DNA of 64,000 nt from Bin75 sp965223955 (GCA_965223955.1 OZ245029.1:2542001-2606000); one strand, 5' to 3'; shown: positions 41,281 through 51,571, counted from the stretch's first letter. Made by a program: numbers and translations. Notes: generated by a model from the letters alone, not told the origin.

Positions 41281-44001
41281 TTACGCCCCATGACATTTTT
41301 TATATTTTTTGCCGCTACCGCACGGGCAGGGATCGTTTCGGCCGACTTTTTCCTGGGACCGTTGGACCGTCCGTGACGCAGACCCACCATCTCCACGGTT
41401 GAAGACCATGGGGGGCAGGGCCGCGTCGTCTTCGATGGGCGGTCGTTCCCCTTTGACGACCTGGACTTTAAACAGTCGTTCCAGGGAATCGGACTTGATG
41501 CGGTCCATCATGGCGACAAACATGTCGAAGCCTTCCCGTTTATACTCCGTCAGCGGATCTTTCTGTCCATAGCCTCTGAGCCCGATGCCGTCCCGGAGCT
41601 GATCCATTCCGAGGAGATGTTCCTTCCAATGGTGGTCAATGACCTGTAACACCAGGCTCCGTTCAAGCTGAGAGCGAATCTCGGAACCGATTTGTTCTTC
41701 CCGTTCCCGTTGCCTTTGCTTGAAGAGCGTCTGGACGTGTTCCAGCAATTCGTCCCGCAGGCCATCCCGCCCCATGTCCGACATGTCCTCGGTCGCCATG
41801 ACTTCCGTGCCGAATTGCGCGAGGGCGGCTTCACGCAACCCCTGCAAGTCCCAGGCTTCGGCATAGGCTTCTTCCGGGCAGTGGGTATTGATCAAGGTGT
41901 CCACGACGTCCACGAGCCAATACTCCGCGTCGTCTTCAATGGAACTGCCCCCAAGAACACCGGCTCGATGGGCATAGATGATTTCCCGCTGTTTATTCAT
42001 GACGTCATCGTATTCAAGAATGTGTTTCCGGATGTCGAAATTATGCCCTTCGACTTTTTTCTGGGCATTTTCGATGGACTTGCTGACCATCCGGTGTTCG
42101 ATCGGCACGCCTTCTTCCATCCCAAGCTTCAACATCAGGTTGGAGACCCGTTCGGACGCAAAAATGCGCATCAAATCGTCTTCCAGGGACAAAAAGAAGC
42201 GAGACGACCCCGGGTCGCCCTGGCGACCGGACCGGCCTCGAAGCTGGTTGTCAATCCGGCGACTTTCATGCCGCTCGGTGCCGACGATATGCAACCCGCC
42301 CGACTCCAGGACTGCATCCTTGTCCATTTCGCATTGCCGTTGAATCTTTTCAAACGCCGCTTGTTTTTGTTCCTCAGTCAGATCTTCGCCCCGGTAGACC
42401 ACCTGTTGCTTGTATAACGCGTCCGGGTTGCCGCCCAAAACAATATCCGTTCCTCGACCCGCCATGTTGGTGGCCAACGTCACCGCGCCCTTGCCCCCGG
42501 CTTGGGAAATGATCTCCGCTTCCTTTTCATGAAACTTGGCGTTCAGGACGTGGTGTTTCACGCCTTTGTGCTTGAGAATGGTGGAGAGCCGCTCGGACTT
42601 TTCAATGGAAATCGTGCCCACCAGCACGGGCTGCCCCCGTTCATAGTATTCCATGACTTCCTGGGCAATCGCCTCGAATTTTTCTTTCTCCGTGCGGTAC
42701 ACCACGTCCGAATGATCCTGGCGAATCATCGCGCGGTTGGTCGGCACGACGTTGACGTCCAGGTTATAGATTTTGGCAAACTCCGCGGCTTCCGTATCCG
42801 CGGTTCCGGTCATGCCCGCCAACTTTTCATACATCCGAAAATAGTTTTGAAACGTGATGGACGCCAGGGTTTGATTTTCGTTGGCGATTTTCACGCCTTC
42901 CTTGGCTTCGACCGCCTGGTGCAACCCGTCGCTCCACCGCCGGCCCGGCATCAGTCGTCCCGTAAACTCGTCGACGATTTGCACTTCTCCGTCCTTGACC
43001 ACGTAGTCCACGTCGCGTTTATAAATGGCATGGGCCTGCAAGGCCTTGATGACGTGATGCACGACGTCGAGATTTTTAGGGTCATACAGGTTGTCGCCCG
43101 TCAACAGGCCTTCCGCCGCCAGCAATTTTTCAACGCGGGCGTTCCCTTCTTCCGTCAGCGCCACCGTCCTGGATTTTTCTTCGACGGTATAGTCCCGTTC
43201 GGCGTTGAGCCGGGGAATGAGCCGATCAATCCGATTGTATAAGTCCGTACTCTGTTCGGCCGGACCGGAGATGATGAGCGGCGTTCGCGCTTCATCGATC
43301 AGGATACTGTCCACCTCGTCCACGATCGCGTAAGACAAATCCCGTTGGACTCGCTGGCGAAGATCATTGATGACCAGATTATCCCGAAGGTAATCAAACC
43401 CGAACTCATTATTGGTGCCGTAGGTGATGTCGGCACGATAGGCTTCGGGCCTCGTACAGGGACGAAGATAATTCAAGCGTTTATCCGCCGCCTCATACTC
43501 GGGATCAAACAGGAACGAGGATTCATGCTGGATCACGCCGACCGTGCAGCCCAACGCATGATACACGGGGCCCATCCATTGCGCGTCACGTTTCGCCAGG
43601 TAATCATTGACCGTGACCAGGTGCGCGCCTTTTCCCGCCAATGCGTTCAAATACAGGGGAAGGGTCGCGACCAACGTCTTGCCCTCACCCGTCTTCATTT
43701 CCGAAATTTTCCCCGTGTGCAACACCATGCCCCCCACGAGTTGGACGTCGAAATGGCGCATGCCCGTTTTTCTCCGGGAGACCTCACGGCACACGGCAAA
43801 GGCTTCGGGGAGCAGCGCATCCAACATTTCTCCCGCGTCAAGGCGCTTTTTGAAAAGCTGGGTCTTATCCGTCAGCGCCTCGTCTGAAAGCGACTGCAAG
43901 CCGGGTTCCAATTCGTTAATGCGCGCGACGAGGGGTTGAAGCGCCTTCAACTCACGATCGTTTTCGCTTCCAAACAGCAGATTGAGCAGTCTCACAAACA
44001 T
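41281..44001 (-). CDS. secA: Protein translocase ATPase SecA
   Basis: A 906-residue motor of the Sec export pathway. It contains the Walker A KTGEGKTLVA, the DEAD-like DEVDSILIDEARTPLIISG, the preprotein cross-linking and scaffold domains, and NMAGRGTDIVLGG in the second motor domain. The C-terminus has the zinc motif CPCGSGKKYKKCHG used for SecB and lipid contact. Length is normal. It stands alone between repeat-rich gaps. Confidence 0.98.
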   Translation of the reverse strand: MFVRLLNLLFGSENDRELKALQPLVARINELEPGLQSLSDEALTDKTQLFKKRLDAGEMLDALLPEAFAVCREVSRRKTGMRHFDVQLVGGMVLHTGKISEMKTGEGKTLVATLPLYLNALAGKGAHLVTVNDYLAKRDAQWMGPVYHALGCTVGVIQHESSFLFDPEYEAADKRLNYLRPCTRPEAYRADITYGTNNEFGFDYLRDNLVINDLRQRVQRDLSYAIVDEVDSILIDEARTPLIISGPAEQSTDLYNRIDRLIPRLNAERDYTVEEKSRTVALTEEGNARVEKLLAAEGLLTGDNLYDPKNLDVVHHVIKALQAHAIYKRDVDYVVKDGEVQIVDEFTGRLMPGRRWSDGLHQAVEAKEGVKIANENQTLASITFQNYFRMYEKLAGMTGTADTEAAEFAKIYNLDVNVVPTNRAMIRQDHSDVVYRTEKEKFEAIAQEVMEYYERGQPVLVGTISIEKSERLSTILKHKGVKHHVLNAKFHEKEAEIISQAGGKGAVTLATNMAGRGTDIVLGGNPDALYKQQVVYRGEDLTEEQKQAAFEKIQRQCEMDKDAVLESGGLHIVGTERHESRRIDNQLRGRSGRQGDPGSSRFFLSLEDDLMRIFASERVSNLMLKLGMEEGVPIEHRMVSKSIENAQKKVEGHNFDIRKHILEYDDVMNKQREIIYAHRAGVLGGSSIEDDAEYWLVDVVDTLINTHCPEEAYAEAWDLQGLREAALAQFGTEVMATEDMSDMGRDGLRDELLEHVQTLFKQRQREREEQIGSEIRSQLERSLVLQVIDHHWKEHLLGMDQLRDGIGLRGYGQKDPLTEYKREGFDMFVAMMDRIKSDSLERLFKVQVVKGERPPIEDDAALPPMVFNRGDGGSASRTVQRSQEKVGRNDPCPCGSGKKYKKCHGA

Positions 44002-44192
44002 GATGGGATCAATACCTCTGGAGAAATGAACGAAATTGTGGGTGTGGCCTGAACCGAACGAATCACTCGATCCAGAACGCCTTTTCAGCTAGTATACCTG
44101 AATGGGTTCATGAATCAACTAAGGAACCTGGTTGAACGAAGCCAACCTGTTTTCAGAAAGTGTCATCTGCCCCCCAAAAAGGGGAATGACAC

Positions 44193-44330
44193 AGAATAGT
44201 TGACGGCCCCTCCTTATTGTAGCTGCGGAATCTTATCACGCCGTCTTCCTGGCCGCATGAGATGCGGCGGCGACAAATCAAGGCGTTTTTCTAAGAAGAA
44301 CTGTCATTGTCAACTATTCTGTGTCATTCC
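44193..44330. mobile_element. Small inverted-repeat element (MITE-like)
   Basis: GGAATGACACAGAATAGTTGAC at 44193-44214 and its exact complement at 44309-44330 form 22-bp terminal inverted repeats around about 94 bp without a gene. The right end supplies the last codons (MTQNS, stop) of the thermonuclease fragment, so the element has truncated that gene. It is too small to encode a transposase. Confidence 0.75.
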
Positions 44331-44654
44331 CTTTATTTCCAAGGCATACGCAACAGTTCGCCCGGCATAGGAAGCGTCGAAATCACTCTTCTCCGCGTCG
44401 CACTTGGTTCTCACTTCAGGTGCATCGATCCGGGCCAGTTTGCCCCCAATCTTGTCGCCTAAAAGTGGGGGGATGTTGAGGATGTTAAAAAAACAGGTGT
44501 CCCCGTCGTAGCACCGCACCCACTCCACATCGTGAAACGCAAACCCCTGCTGACGCTACGGGTCCGGTTGACCGGCAACGGAAGCGGCCGTAGCCTGCAG
44601 ACCGAACAGCCAGAATAGCAACAACCCGAGACACACCGGCAGGAAACGTGTCAT
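44310..44654 (-). pseudogene. Thermonuclease (SNase) gene, amber-interrupted and truncated
   Basis: A signal peptide (MTRFLPVCLGLLLFWLFGL, from ATG 44654) is followed in the same frame by a TAG at 44556-44558. Next comes nuclease sequence: WVRCYDGDTCFFNI and LARIDAPEVRTKCDAEK, the N-terminal half of the staphylococcal-nuclease fold with the DGDT and IDAPE motifs. The frame ends at the inserted MITE. So it has a stop after the signal peptide and lacks its C-terminal half. Confidence 0.75.
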
Positions 44655-44675
44655 GCGAAGCCTTCCTTCATGCCG

Positions 44676-45200
44676 TTAAAAAAAAGCCGCCGCGCGCCGT
44701 CCCCCGTGACTGGTCGGTCGATCGAAACGAACGAAGGCTCTCGGAGTACCCGCCGTCCCCAACCGCTTTCCCCGTCTCCACTCCCACGGCGCAACAAACG
44801 TGCCGGCCCACATCCCCCGGTTCAGGGCTTTCGCTTCGTCTTCCTCAGCCATCGAGCGTATCGAATAGTACCGATACGCTCGCGCATGCCCGTGCTGCAC
44901 TAGCCAGCCATTGACATCCAGGTCGCCAAGAAAGCACGTCGCCGGGCGGCGGCCGTGGCGGTCGCGGGTGTCCCCGACACGCGTCAAGGGAGAAACGCCG
45001 ATGTGGTCAATCAGCACATCGGTCGCGACCGTGCCACAGGGCTAGCAGTGACCGGCGGCGGCGAGACAGGTCTGCGTCAGTGCCGGCGCATCATTGCCTT
45101 GCAGCCGGACCCGCTCGCCGGACAAAATCACCGTGGCCGCGTCAAGCACAAGGGGCCGCCCGCGGCGAGGGCCGCGCCGTTGCCCAAATTAAAATAGCCC
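44676..45200 (-). pseudogene. Second thermonuclease (SNase) gene, amber-interrupted
   Basis: On the minus strand, ATVILSGERVRLQGNDAPAL and QTCLAAAGHC are followed by TAG and then PCGTVATDVLIDHIG. The frame continues DRHGRRPATCFLGDLDVNGWLVQHGHARAYRYYS to GMWAGTFVAPWEWRRGKRLG. This is a nearly complete SNase domain with one TAG where Trp (TGG) is usual. The 5' end near 45200 is unclear. It lies directly upstream of the first SNase pseudogene, so the two form a decayed pair. Confidence 0.7.
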
Positions 45201-45297
45201 AGAGCCCTAACAAATTGAGTTTTACAACACGGGTGAAGTTCGTTTATCATAACAGGCAATCACATGGGCGACTAATCCTGTTCGGAGTTTCGCAACC

Positions 45298-45480
45298 ATG
45301 CCGTCTCTTCCCCCGCTTGACTGCCTGCGGCTTCTTCGAAGTCGCGGCCCGCCGCGAGAGTTTCGCCAAGGCGGCCGAGGAACTCCACGTCACATCGGCG
45401 GCCGTGGCCCACCACATCAAGGTACTGGAACGGCATCTCGGCGCCGCGCCGGACCTCTCGCGGGCGTCGGGCTACCGGCT
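45298..45480 (+). pseudogene. LysR-type regulator relic (frameshifted HTH)
   Basis: ATG at 45298 begins PSLPPLDCLR; after one frame slip the reading continues FFEVAARRESFAKAAEELHVTSAAVAHHIKVLERHLGA, a clear LysR helix-turn-helix. The effector domain is absent. The gene is therefore dead. No other gene is visible up to the promoter at 45683. Confidence 0.7.
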
Positions 45481-45682
45481 CTACAAGGTGGTCTCTCAAT
45501 ATATCGTCGCTTGCGGAGTCAATCGTTTGAGGCGCAAACTCACTGAGATGTTGTACCAGGCGAGTCTAAACTTGCATTCCGCAAGTGACCCGACACGGGC
45601 AACTTGAAGAATATGGAAAGGAGAAGAGTAGCAGACAGCAAGATAGCCTCAAGTTAAATGGATAAGTCCCCAAAAAAGTGTG

Positions 45683-45710
45683 TTGAATCATTGTCATTTT
45701 TGGGTATACT
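45683..45710 (+). promoter_or_regulatory. Sigma-70-like promoter of the double TonB-C gene
   Basis: TTGAAT at 45683-45688 and TATACT at 45705-45710 with a 16-bp spacer, about 50 bp before the ATG at 45761. Confidence 0.5.
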
Positions 45711-45760
45711 TAGAACCGATTTTCAGTAGTACTTACTCACGATCAGAAAAACCAGACAAA

Positions 45761-46879
45761 ATGGTCTCTATATTCTCCAAAGTTGCCGGCTCGGCTTTTG
45801 TGCTGTTACTGGGATGTGTCATCTGGCTCCCATCGGCTGTGGCACAAGACTTGCCGGACGAACCCATCGAAACCCTCGAAGGCATGGAAGTGTCGGGCAC
45901 GGTCAGCGTGCAAGAGGAGCGGCAATTCAGTATACCCAAACCGGATACGACGACGTTCATGCCATTAAGCGGCCTCATTGCAGCCGATATACCCAAAACC
46001 CACACCGTCTCGCAAGACGGTCCTAAAATCGTGCGGGATTCCATCGCGGATCGCAAAGGACTGTGGAAATTCGTCAGAGCAAGCATCCAGGAAGAGTGGC
46101 CCATCGGCATAGTCGAACCGGACACCACGACGATCGTGCCGTTAAACGGCCTCGTCGTCGCCACAATCGCCAAAACCCCCACCGTCTCGCGAGAGGCGCA
46201 TGAAATGGTGCGGGATCCCATTGCGGACCGCAAAGGACTGCGGAAACCCGTCAGACTGATCAAATCCGAACGTCCCCCGTATCCGCAAGTGGCGCGCACG
46301 CAGGGCTGGGAAGGCATAGTCGTGTTACGAATCGTTGTCGGCACCGGCGGGGACGTGGAAAACGTCAAAACGCAAACCAGCTCGGGGCATCCCGCGCTTG
46401 ACGAAAGTGCCGCACAGTCAGTCAAAACGTGGCGATTCGCTCCGGCGAAAGATGGAGAATTTCCCATTGCCACGAAGGTCGACCTGCCCGTCAGATTCAG
46501 CCTTGACGAGTATGGAATCAAAGTCTCGCGAGACGAACCCGAACCTGAACCTGAGCCTGAACCCGTGCGGGAGCAGATACCCGCCAGACTGATCAAATCC
46601 GACCGTCCCCTGTATCCGGAAGTGGCCCGCAAGGAGGGCTGGGAAGGCACGGTCGTGTTACGAATCACCATCGACACCGGCGGAGACGTGAAAAAAGTCA
46701 TGACTCAAACAAGCTCGGGGCATCCCGAGCTTGATGAGAGTGCCGCGCAGTCAGTCAAAACGTGGCAATTCGATCCGGCGAAAGATGGAGACGTTCCCAT
46801 TTCCACCTCGGTCGACCTGCCCGTCAGATTCGACCTCGAGGAATATGACAAACAAGAGAAGACAAGAACAGCGGAATAG
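45761..46879 (+). CDS. Periplasmic protein with two TonB C-terminal domains
   Basis: A 372-residue protein with a signal peptide or anchor (residues about 8-29). It is built of internal duplications. Residues 51-106 and 111-165 are related to each other (each has a PDTTT, a PL-GL and a DSIADRKGL/DPIADRKGL block). Residues 171-248 and 281-358 are two near-identical TonB C-terminal domains (YPQVARTQGWEGIVVLRI and YPEVARKEGWEGTVVLRI). An EPEPEPEP linker joins them. TonB domains contact the TonB box of outer-membrane receptors. The neighbouring receptor gene starts 24 bp downstream, so the two probably work together. There is no proline-rich spacer of the length found in normal TonB. Confidence 0.85.
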   Translation: MVSIFSKVAGSAFVLLLGCVIWLPSAVAQDLPDEPIETLEGMEVSGTVSVQEERQFSIPKPDTTTFMPLSGLIAADIPKTHTVSQDGPKIVRDSIADRKGLWKFVRASIQEEWPIGIVEPDTTTIVPLNGLVVATIAKTPTVSREAHEMVRDPIADRKGLRKPVRLIKSERPPYPQVARTQGWEGIVVLRIVVGTGGDVENVKTQTSSGHPALDESAAQSVKTWRFAPAKDGEFPIATKVDLPVRFSLDEYGIKVSRDEPEPEPEPEPVREQIPARLIKSDRPLYPEVARKEGWEGTVVLRITIDTGGDVKKVMTQTSSGHPELDESAAQSVKTWQFDPAKDGDVPISTSVDLPVRFDLEEYDKQEKTRTAE

Positions 46880-46902
46880 CACATGCAAAAGGAGACCTCG
46901 TC

Positions 46903-49459
46903 ATGAACGATTATAGAATAATTCCATCAATAGTCCTGTTGTGTCTGTTGGCTTTTCCGATTCAACAGTCTGTTGCACAGGAAGCCTGCGGGGCAGGACA
47001 CAGAAGTGGCAACACTTGAAGAAGTGGTCGTGGTCGGGTCCCGTGTGCAGGGCCGCTCGGCACATGATTCTCCGGTGCCGGTGGACGTGCTCGAAGGCAA
47101 GGATTTCAGAAATTACGGCGCTAGGGACATGGACTCGCTCCTGTCCGCGACCGTGCCGTCCTACAACGTCGCCCAGCATCCCATCAGTGACGCCTCAACG
47201 CTGGTGCGCCCGGCGAACCTGCGCGCCCTGCCCCCGGACAGCACCCTGATTCTGGTCAACGGCAAACGACGGCACCGGGCATCCGTGATCAGCTTCCTGG
47301 GCGGCGGCATTTCGAGCGGAGCGCACGCGCCTGATCTCGCCTCGATCCCGGCCATTGCGCTCAAGCGCGTGGAAATCCTGCGCGACGGCGCGGCCGCACA
47401 GTACGGGTCCGACGCCGTAGCCGGCGTGATAAATTTCGTGTTGAAAGACGCCCCCGACAGCGGCACGGCGGAAGCTCGTTGGGGTCAGTTCTACCAGGGG
47501 GATGGCAGTACGCCCAGTGTTGCGGCCAACATCGGCCTACCGCTCCCGCTGCTCGGGTCAGGGTTTGCCAACTTCAGCTTCGAGTACAGAGAGGCAGATC
47601 CGACCAGCCGCAGCATCCAGCGCGACTCTGCGCAGGCCCTGATTAACAAGTACGATTTACCCATACGGGACCCCGCTGTTATCTGGGGGTCTCCCGAGGT
47701 TCACCACGACTATAAATTCTTCGGCAACCTCGGGCTGAACCTGAACAGCAACACAGAACTCTACGCCTTCGGTAACTACGCGGAACGCAAAATAGAAGGC
47801 GGGTTTTACTACCGCCACCCCGCCGGCCCCAACGCCCGTGATGGAGTGTTCCAGGGTGACAAGACGGCGGATGGTGATAACACGTTAAAGGTCTTCGACC
47901 TGACTGATGACGTGTCAGGCAATTGTTCTGATATCCCCCTCAGTGCCGGGGTGGATGTTGAGGCGGAGGTTGCGAAACTGAAGAGTACGGATTGCTTTGC
48001 ATTCAACGAACAATTTCCCGGTGGATTCACGCCGACGTTCGGGGGTACGGTACGCGACTTAAGTGCTGCAGTGGGTATCCGCGGGAACCTGTCCAGCGAC
48101 AATCTCTGGTTTGACAACTGGCACTATGACCTCAGCGCCGTGCTCGGTCAACACAGCACGGACTTCTTCATGACGAATACCGTCAATCCGCAGCTTCTCG
48201 CAAAAGACGAATATCGGGAGATGCGGCGCGTTCCGACGAACTATAACCCGGGCGCCTACATAGAGAGGGATCACGTGATCAACCTTGATCTCTCCAGACC
48301 GATCAAGACCAACCTGTTCTACTCTCCGCTGAACGTCGGCGTCGGCCTGGAATATCGAAAAGAAGAGTTCGAGGTCGAACTCGGCCAAGAAAATTCCTGG
48401 TTTATAGCTGACAGCATCGCCGCACAGGGTGGCGGCGCCGGCTCCAATGGGTTTGTGGGTTTCGGCCCCGATTTCGTGGTTAAGAATAACCGGGGCAGCT
48501 ACGCCGCGTACGTCGACCTGGAAACCGACGTGGTCAAGGACGTACTGGTGGGCGTGGCAGGCCGATTCGAGGAATATGAAACCTTCGGAGACACCCTGAA
48601 CGGCAAGGTAAACGCCCGTTGGCAAGCAACGGACATCATGGCGCTTCGCGGTTCGCTCAGCACCGGATTCCGGGCGCCGACCGTGGGGCAAACCAGCATT
48701 CGCAACGTCACGACTTCCTTTACCACAGGAAAACTGGCAAATGAAGGCACCTTTCCACCGGACGACCCAGTAGCCCAGGCAAATGGGGCCACGCAGTTGC
48801 AACCGGAAAAATCCATCACTTATTCTGCAGGCACGGTGGCCAACATCGGTAGGCTCTCAGTCACCATCGATTACTACCGAGTCAAGGTGCGGGATCGTAT
48901 CTTCTTGTCAAAACTCAAAAGTCCCGACCCACCGATCCCAGACATCGCGGGGGTAAGATACTTTACCAACGGGTTCGACGCCACTTCGCAAGGGGTCGAT
49001 CTCGTGGCAACGTACCCGATAAAGATAGCCGGCGGAACCACCACCCTTACGTTGACGGGCAACTGGAATCGAACCCGGGTGACCAACGCGAAAATTGACA
49101 TTGACGACCTGCAGAAGCGTCTGATTGAAGAAGGTCTGCCGAATGCCCGGTTCTCGCTGATGGCTAACCACCGGCAGGGTCCTTGGCAGTTCCTGAGCCG
49201 GCTTCATTTCTACGATGATTACTTTGATGCCTATGAGGAAAATTCTGAGAATTTTATCGCGGATGACCGGTGGCTGGTGGACCTGGAAAGCTCGTACACC
49301 TTCAAGAGCAACGGGATCACTCTCGCCACCGGGGCGCAAAACCTGTTCGGCGAGGTTCCGTCAAAAGATCCAAATGACAATGGTGCGAGATACTCGCGAA
49401 GTTCTCCTTATGGATTCAACGGCGGATTCTATTACTTCAGGGCGTTTTATGCATTCTAA
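46903..49459 (+). CDS. TonB-dependent outer-membrane receptor (signal peptide out of frame)
   Basis: A TonB-dependent receptor of about 840 residues. From the ATG at 46903 (AAGGAG 8 nt upstream) a signal peptide is read (PSIVLLCLLAFPIQQSVAQ), but this frame stops after 37 codons. The mature protein continues in the +1 frame from about 46985 (DTEVATLEEVVVVGSRV). A single extra base near 46985 (GAAGCCTGCGG) explains this; it may be a real mutation or a sequencing error. The plug domain (LILVNGKRRHRASVI, RVEILRDGAAAQYGSDAVAGVINFVLK) and the barrel ending in …RAFYAF are otherwise intact. The ligand is unknown. Confidence 0.88.
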
Positions 49460-49483
49460 CCACCTTGGCCTACCCTCAGCCAA

Positions 49484-49530
49484 GCCCTCACCCCTACCCT
49501 CTCCCATAAGGAGAGGGCTAGGAGGGGCTG
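49484..49530. repeat. CCCTCACCCC...CTCTCCC palindromic repeat
   Basis: GCCCTCACCCCTACCCTCTCCC-ATAA-GGAGAGGGCTAGGAGGGGC just after the receptor stop; may act as a terminator-like hairpin. Confidence 0.75.
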
Positions 49531-49602
49531 TTCTTCTTCTGAATTTGAACGCGGGGAATCCCGTTTTCATTACAAACCCCTTAAGAATAATATAGAGGCG
49601 TT

Positions 49603-50655
49603 ATGAACATACGACGTTTGCGAACCATATCCATCGGTGTTTTGATCCTGACTCTTGGCCTCGGCTTTCCTTTCACAAGCCGGGCCGATGATGCCCAAAC
49701 CTTGTATAACCAGGGCCTGACCCACCTTCACAAACAGGAATTCCAGCAGGCCGCCAAATCCCTGCAACAAGCCTTGGAAGTGTTTCCTCGTTTTGCGGCG
49801 GCACATCATCTCCTGGGAGTCGTCTCGTTCACGGGCTTGCAACAACCCGCACAGGCCGTCACCCATCTAAAAAAAGCCGTTGAGCTGCATCCCAATTTCG
49901 CTCGGGCCTATCTGGATCTGGGGTTGGTCTATCAAAATCAGAAGAACCTGGAGGCGGCCAAGGGGGTGATCCAGACAGCCCTGAAAATCCATCCGCGCTT
50001 CGACGAGGCGCAACTGAATCTGGCGTTCGTTCACGACCAACTGGGGGAACAGGCGGAAGCGATCAGCGCCTACCAGGCCACGCTCAAGATGGATCCCCAA
50101 AACACCACCGCCATGTTTAATCTGGCGAACCTCTATGCTCAAACAGGGGACTCGGCCCAAGCCAGAGAGCAATTGCAGGCCTTGACGAAACTGAATCCCC
50201 AGGATGCCGAGACGTGGATGCTGTTGGCCCAGTTGGCTGAAAGAGACAACCAGCCGAAGGAAGCGATTCAGGCGTACCAAACGGCCTTACAAGAAAAGCC
50301 TGACTTGCTTGAAGCGCATTACGCCTTAGGGTTTCTCTTGCAAGACCAGGACCAGGGCCAAGCGGCGGACCACTTCCAGGAGGTGATTCGCCTCAACCCG
50401 AAACACGCCCAAGCCCACCTCAACCTGGGCGTGCTGTTTGCGAACCTCGACAAACTCGACCAGGCCGAAGAAGCGTACCAGGCGGCCATTTCGCTCAATC
50501 CGAAGCTGAAGGAAGCGTATTACAACTTGGGTGTCTTTTATGAATTTCATCGCAAAGATACGGCCCTCGCCCTCGCCCAATATCGTAAATACGTCGAACT
50601 GGGCGGAGAAGACGAACGGATAGTGAACCTGCTGAAAAAAACCAAGGGATCATGA
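49603..50655 (+). CDS. Secreted TPR-repeat protein
   Basis: A 350-residue protein with a signal peptide (ending near SRADD) and about nine tetratricopeptide repeats (e.g. AYLDLGLVYQNQKNLEAAKG, AHLNLGVLFANLDKLDQAEE). It should be periplasmic and act by protein binding. GAGG precedes the ATG. Its stop overlaps the tonB start by 4 bp (ATGA), which ties it to the TonB-ExbBD operon. Confidence 0.92.
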   Translation: MNIRRLRTISIGVLILTLGLGFPFTSRADDAQTLYNQGLTHLHKQEFQQAAKSLQQALEVFPRFAAAHHLLGVVSFTGLQQPAQAVTHLKKAVELHPNFARAYLDLGLVYQNQKNLEAAKGVIQTALKIHPRFDEAQLNLAFVHDQLGEQAEAISAYQATLKMDPQNTTAMFNLANLYAQTGDSAQAREQLQALTKLNPQDAETWMLLAQLAERDNQPKEAIQAYQTALQEKPDLLEAHYALGFLLQDQDQGQAADHFQEVIRLNPKHAQAHLNLGVLFANLDKLDQAEEAYQAAISLNPKLKEAYYNLGVFYEFHRKDTALALAQYRKYVELGGEDERIVNLLKKTKGS

Positions 50656-51542
50656 GCACAAGCATCGCAGTCATTAAGCCTTACCATGAACCGAATTATG
50701 TGGAATTCGTGACGTGGTCCGTCCTGTTCCACATCGGCGTGTTCGTGGCCTTGAGTTTCGTCCACTACGCGCATACCGTGGAAAAACCTTTACCCGCGGT
50801 CAGGGTCACCATCATTGAAGAACCCCCGGAGGAACCGGCCCCTGCGGAAGTCCCGGAACCGGCGATGCTCAAAACCCAACGACTGCCACTACCGATCACA
50901 CCACAGAAACCGATTACGCCGACGCCGCAACAGGTTCCTCTTCCTGCTGAACTGCCCATGATCGAACAACCCACGCCCGAACAAACCACTCTTCAACCGT
51001 TGGAACGACAAGTCCTTCAGGATAAGAGCGCCAGCGACAACTTGAAGTTGAAAAGTTTCACGAAAACGACCCGTAGCGACCTCCCCTCGACGTCAGCCAA
51101 AACCAGCGATGCCTCGACCCCGATGAACATCCCGGCTATTTCTGCCGTCGCTGCCTTAAGGGGAGTCTCGACCAGAGTCCCGAATACCCTGTCACGTTTC
51201 GCTGCAGACGCAGACGCCGCGATGAAAACATTACGGTCAGCCCTGAGTGAAAAAGGGCTTCAAAAGAAAGGCGTTGGACTGAGATACACCGTTCCGGCGA
51301 TCTATCCAAGAATTGCCAAGAAAGAAGGATGGGAAGGGACGGTGACCCTTCTCGTGGTAGTTGACGTGAAAGGTAAGCCTGCGGAAATCACCGTGGACAA
51401 GAGTAGCGGGCATAAAATTCTCGATAATGCCGCGATACACGCGGTACGAAAATGGATTTTCAGCCCAGCCAAAGACGGGAACATCCCGATTCGCAGTAGC
51501 GTAAAACTCCCGGTCCATTTTTCATTGACGCAACAAGGATAA
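50652..51542 (+). CDS. tonB: Energy transducer TonB
   Basis: A 296-residue protein with one N-terminal membrane anchor (about residues 21-39, VTWSVLFHIGVFVALSFVHY), a long proline- and glutamate-rich periplasmic spacer (residues about 55-115) and a C-terminal TonB domain (YPRIAKKEGWEGTVTLLVVVD, then SSGHKILDNAAIHAVRKWIF). It carries proton-motive-force energy from ExbBD to outer-membrane receptors. It follows the TPR gene and precedes exbB, all in one unit. Confidence 0.93.
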   Translation: MSTSIAVIKPYHEPNYVEFVTWSVLFHIGVFVALSFVHYAHTVEKPLPAVRVTIIEEPPEEPAPAEVPEPAMLKTQRLPLPITPQKPITPTPQQVPLPAELPMIEQPTPEQTTLQPLERQVLQDKSASDNLKLKSFTKTTRSDLPSTSAKTSDASTPMNIPAISAVAALRGVSTRVPNTLSRFAADADAAMKTLRSALSEKGLQKKGVGLRYTVPAIYPRIAKKEGWEGTVTLLVVVDVKGKPAEITVDKSSGHKILDNAAIHAVRKWIFSPAKDGNIPIRSSVKLPVHFSLTQQG

Positions 51543-51571
51543 TCACCTTTTGACAAAAGAGGCATTGGCTC

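Noticed and set aside
44310..45200. Recoding of TAG as an amino acid, suggested by two TAG-interrupted nuclease genes.
   Set aside because: Many certain genes do not contain internal TAG codons, and both nuclease genes show other signs of decay (MITE truncation, unclear 5' end).
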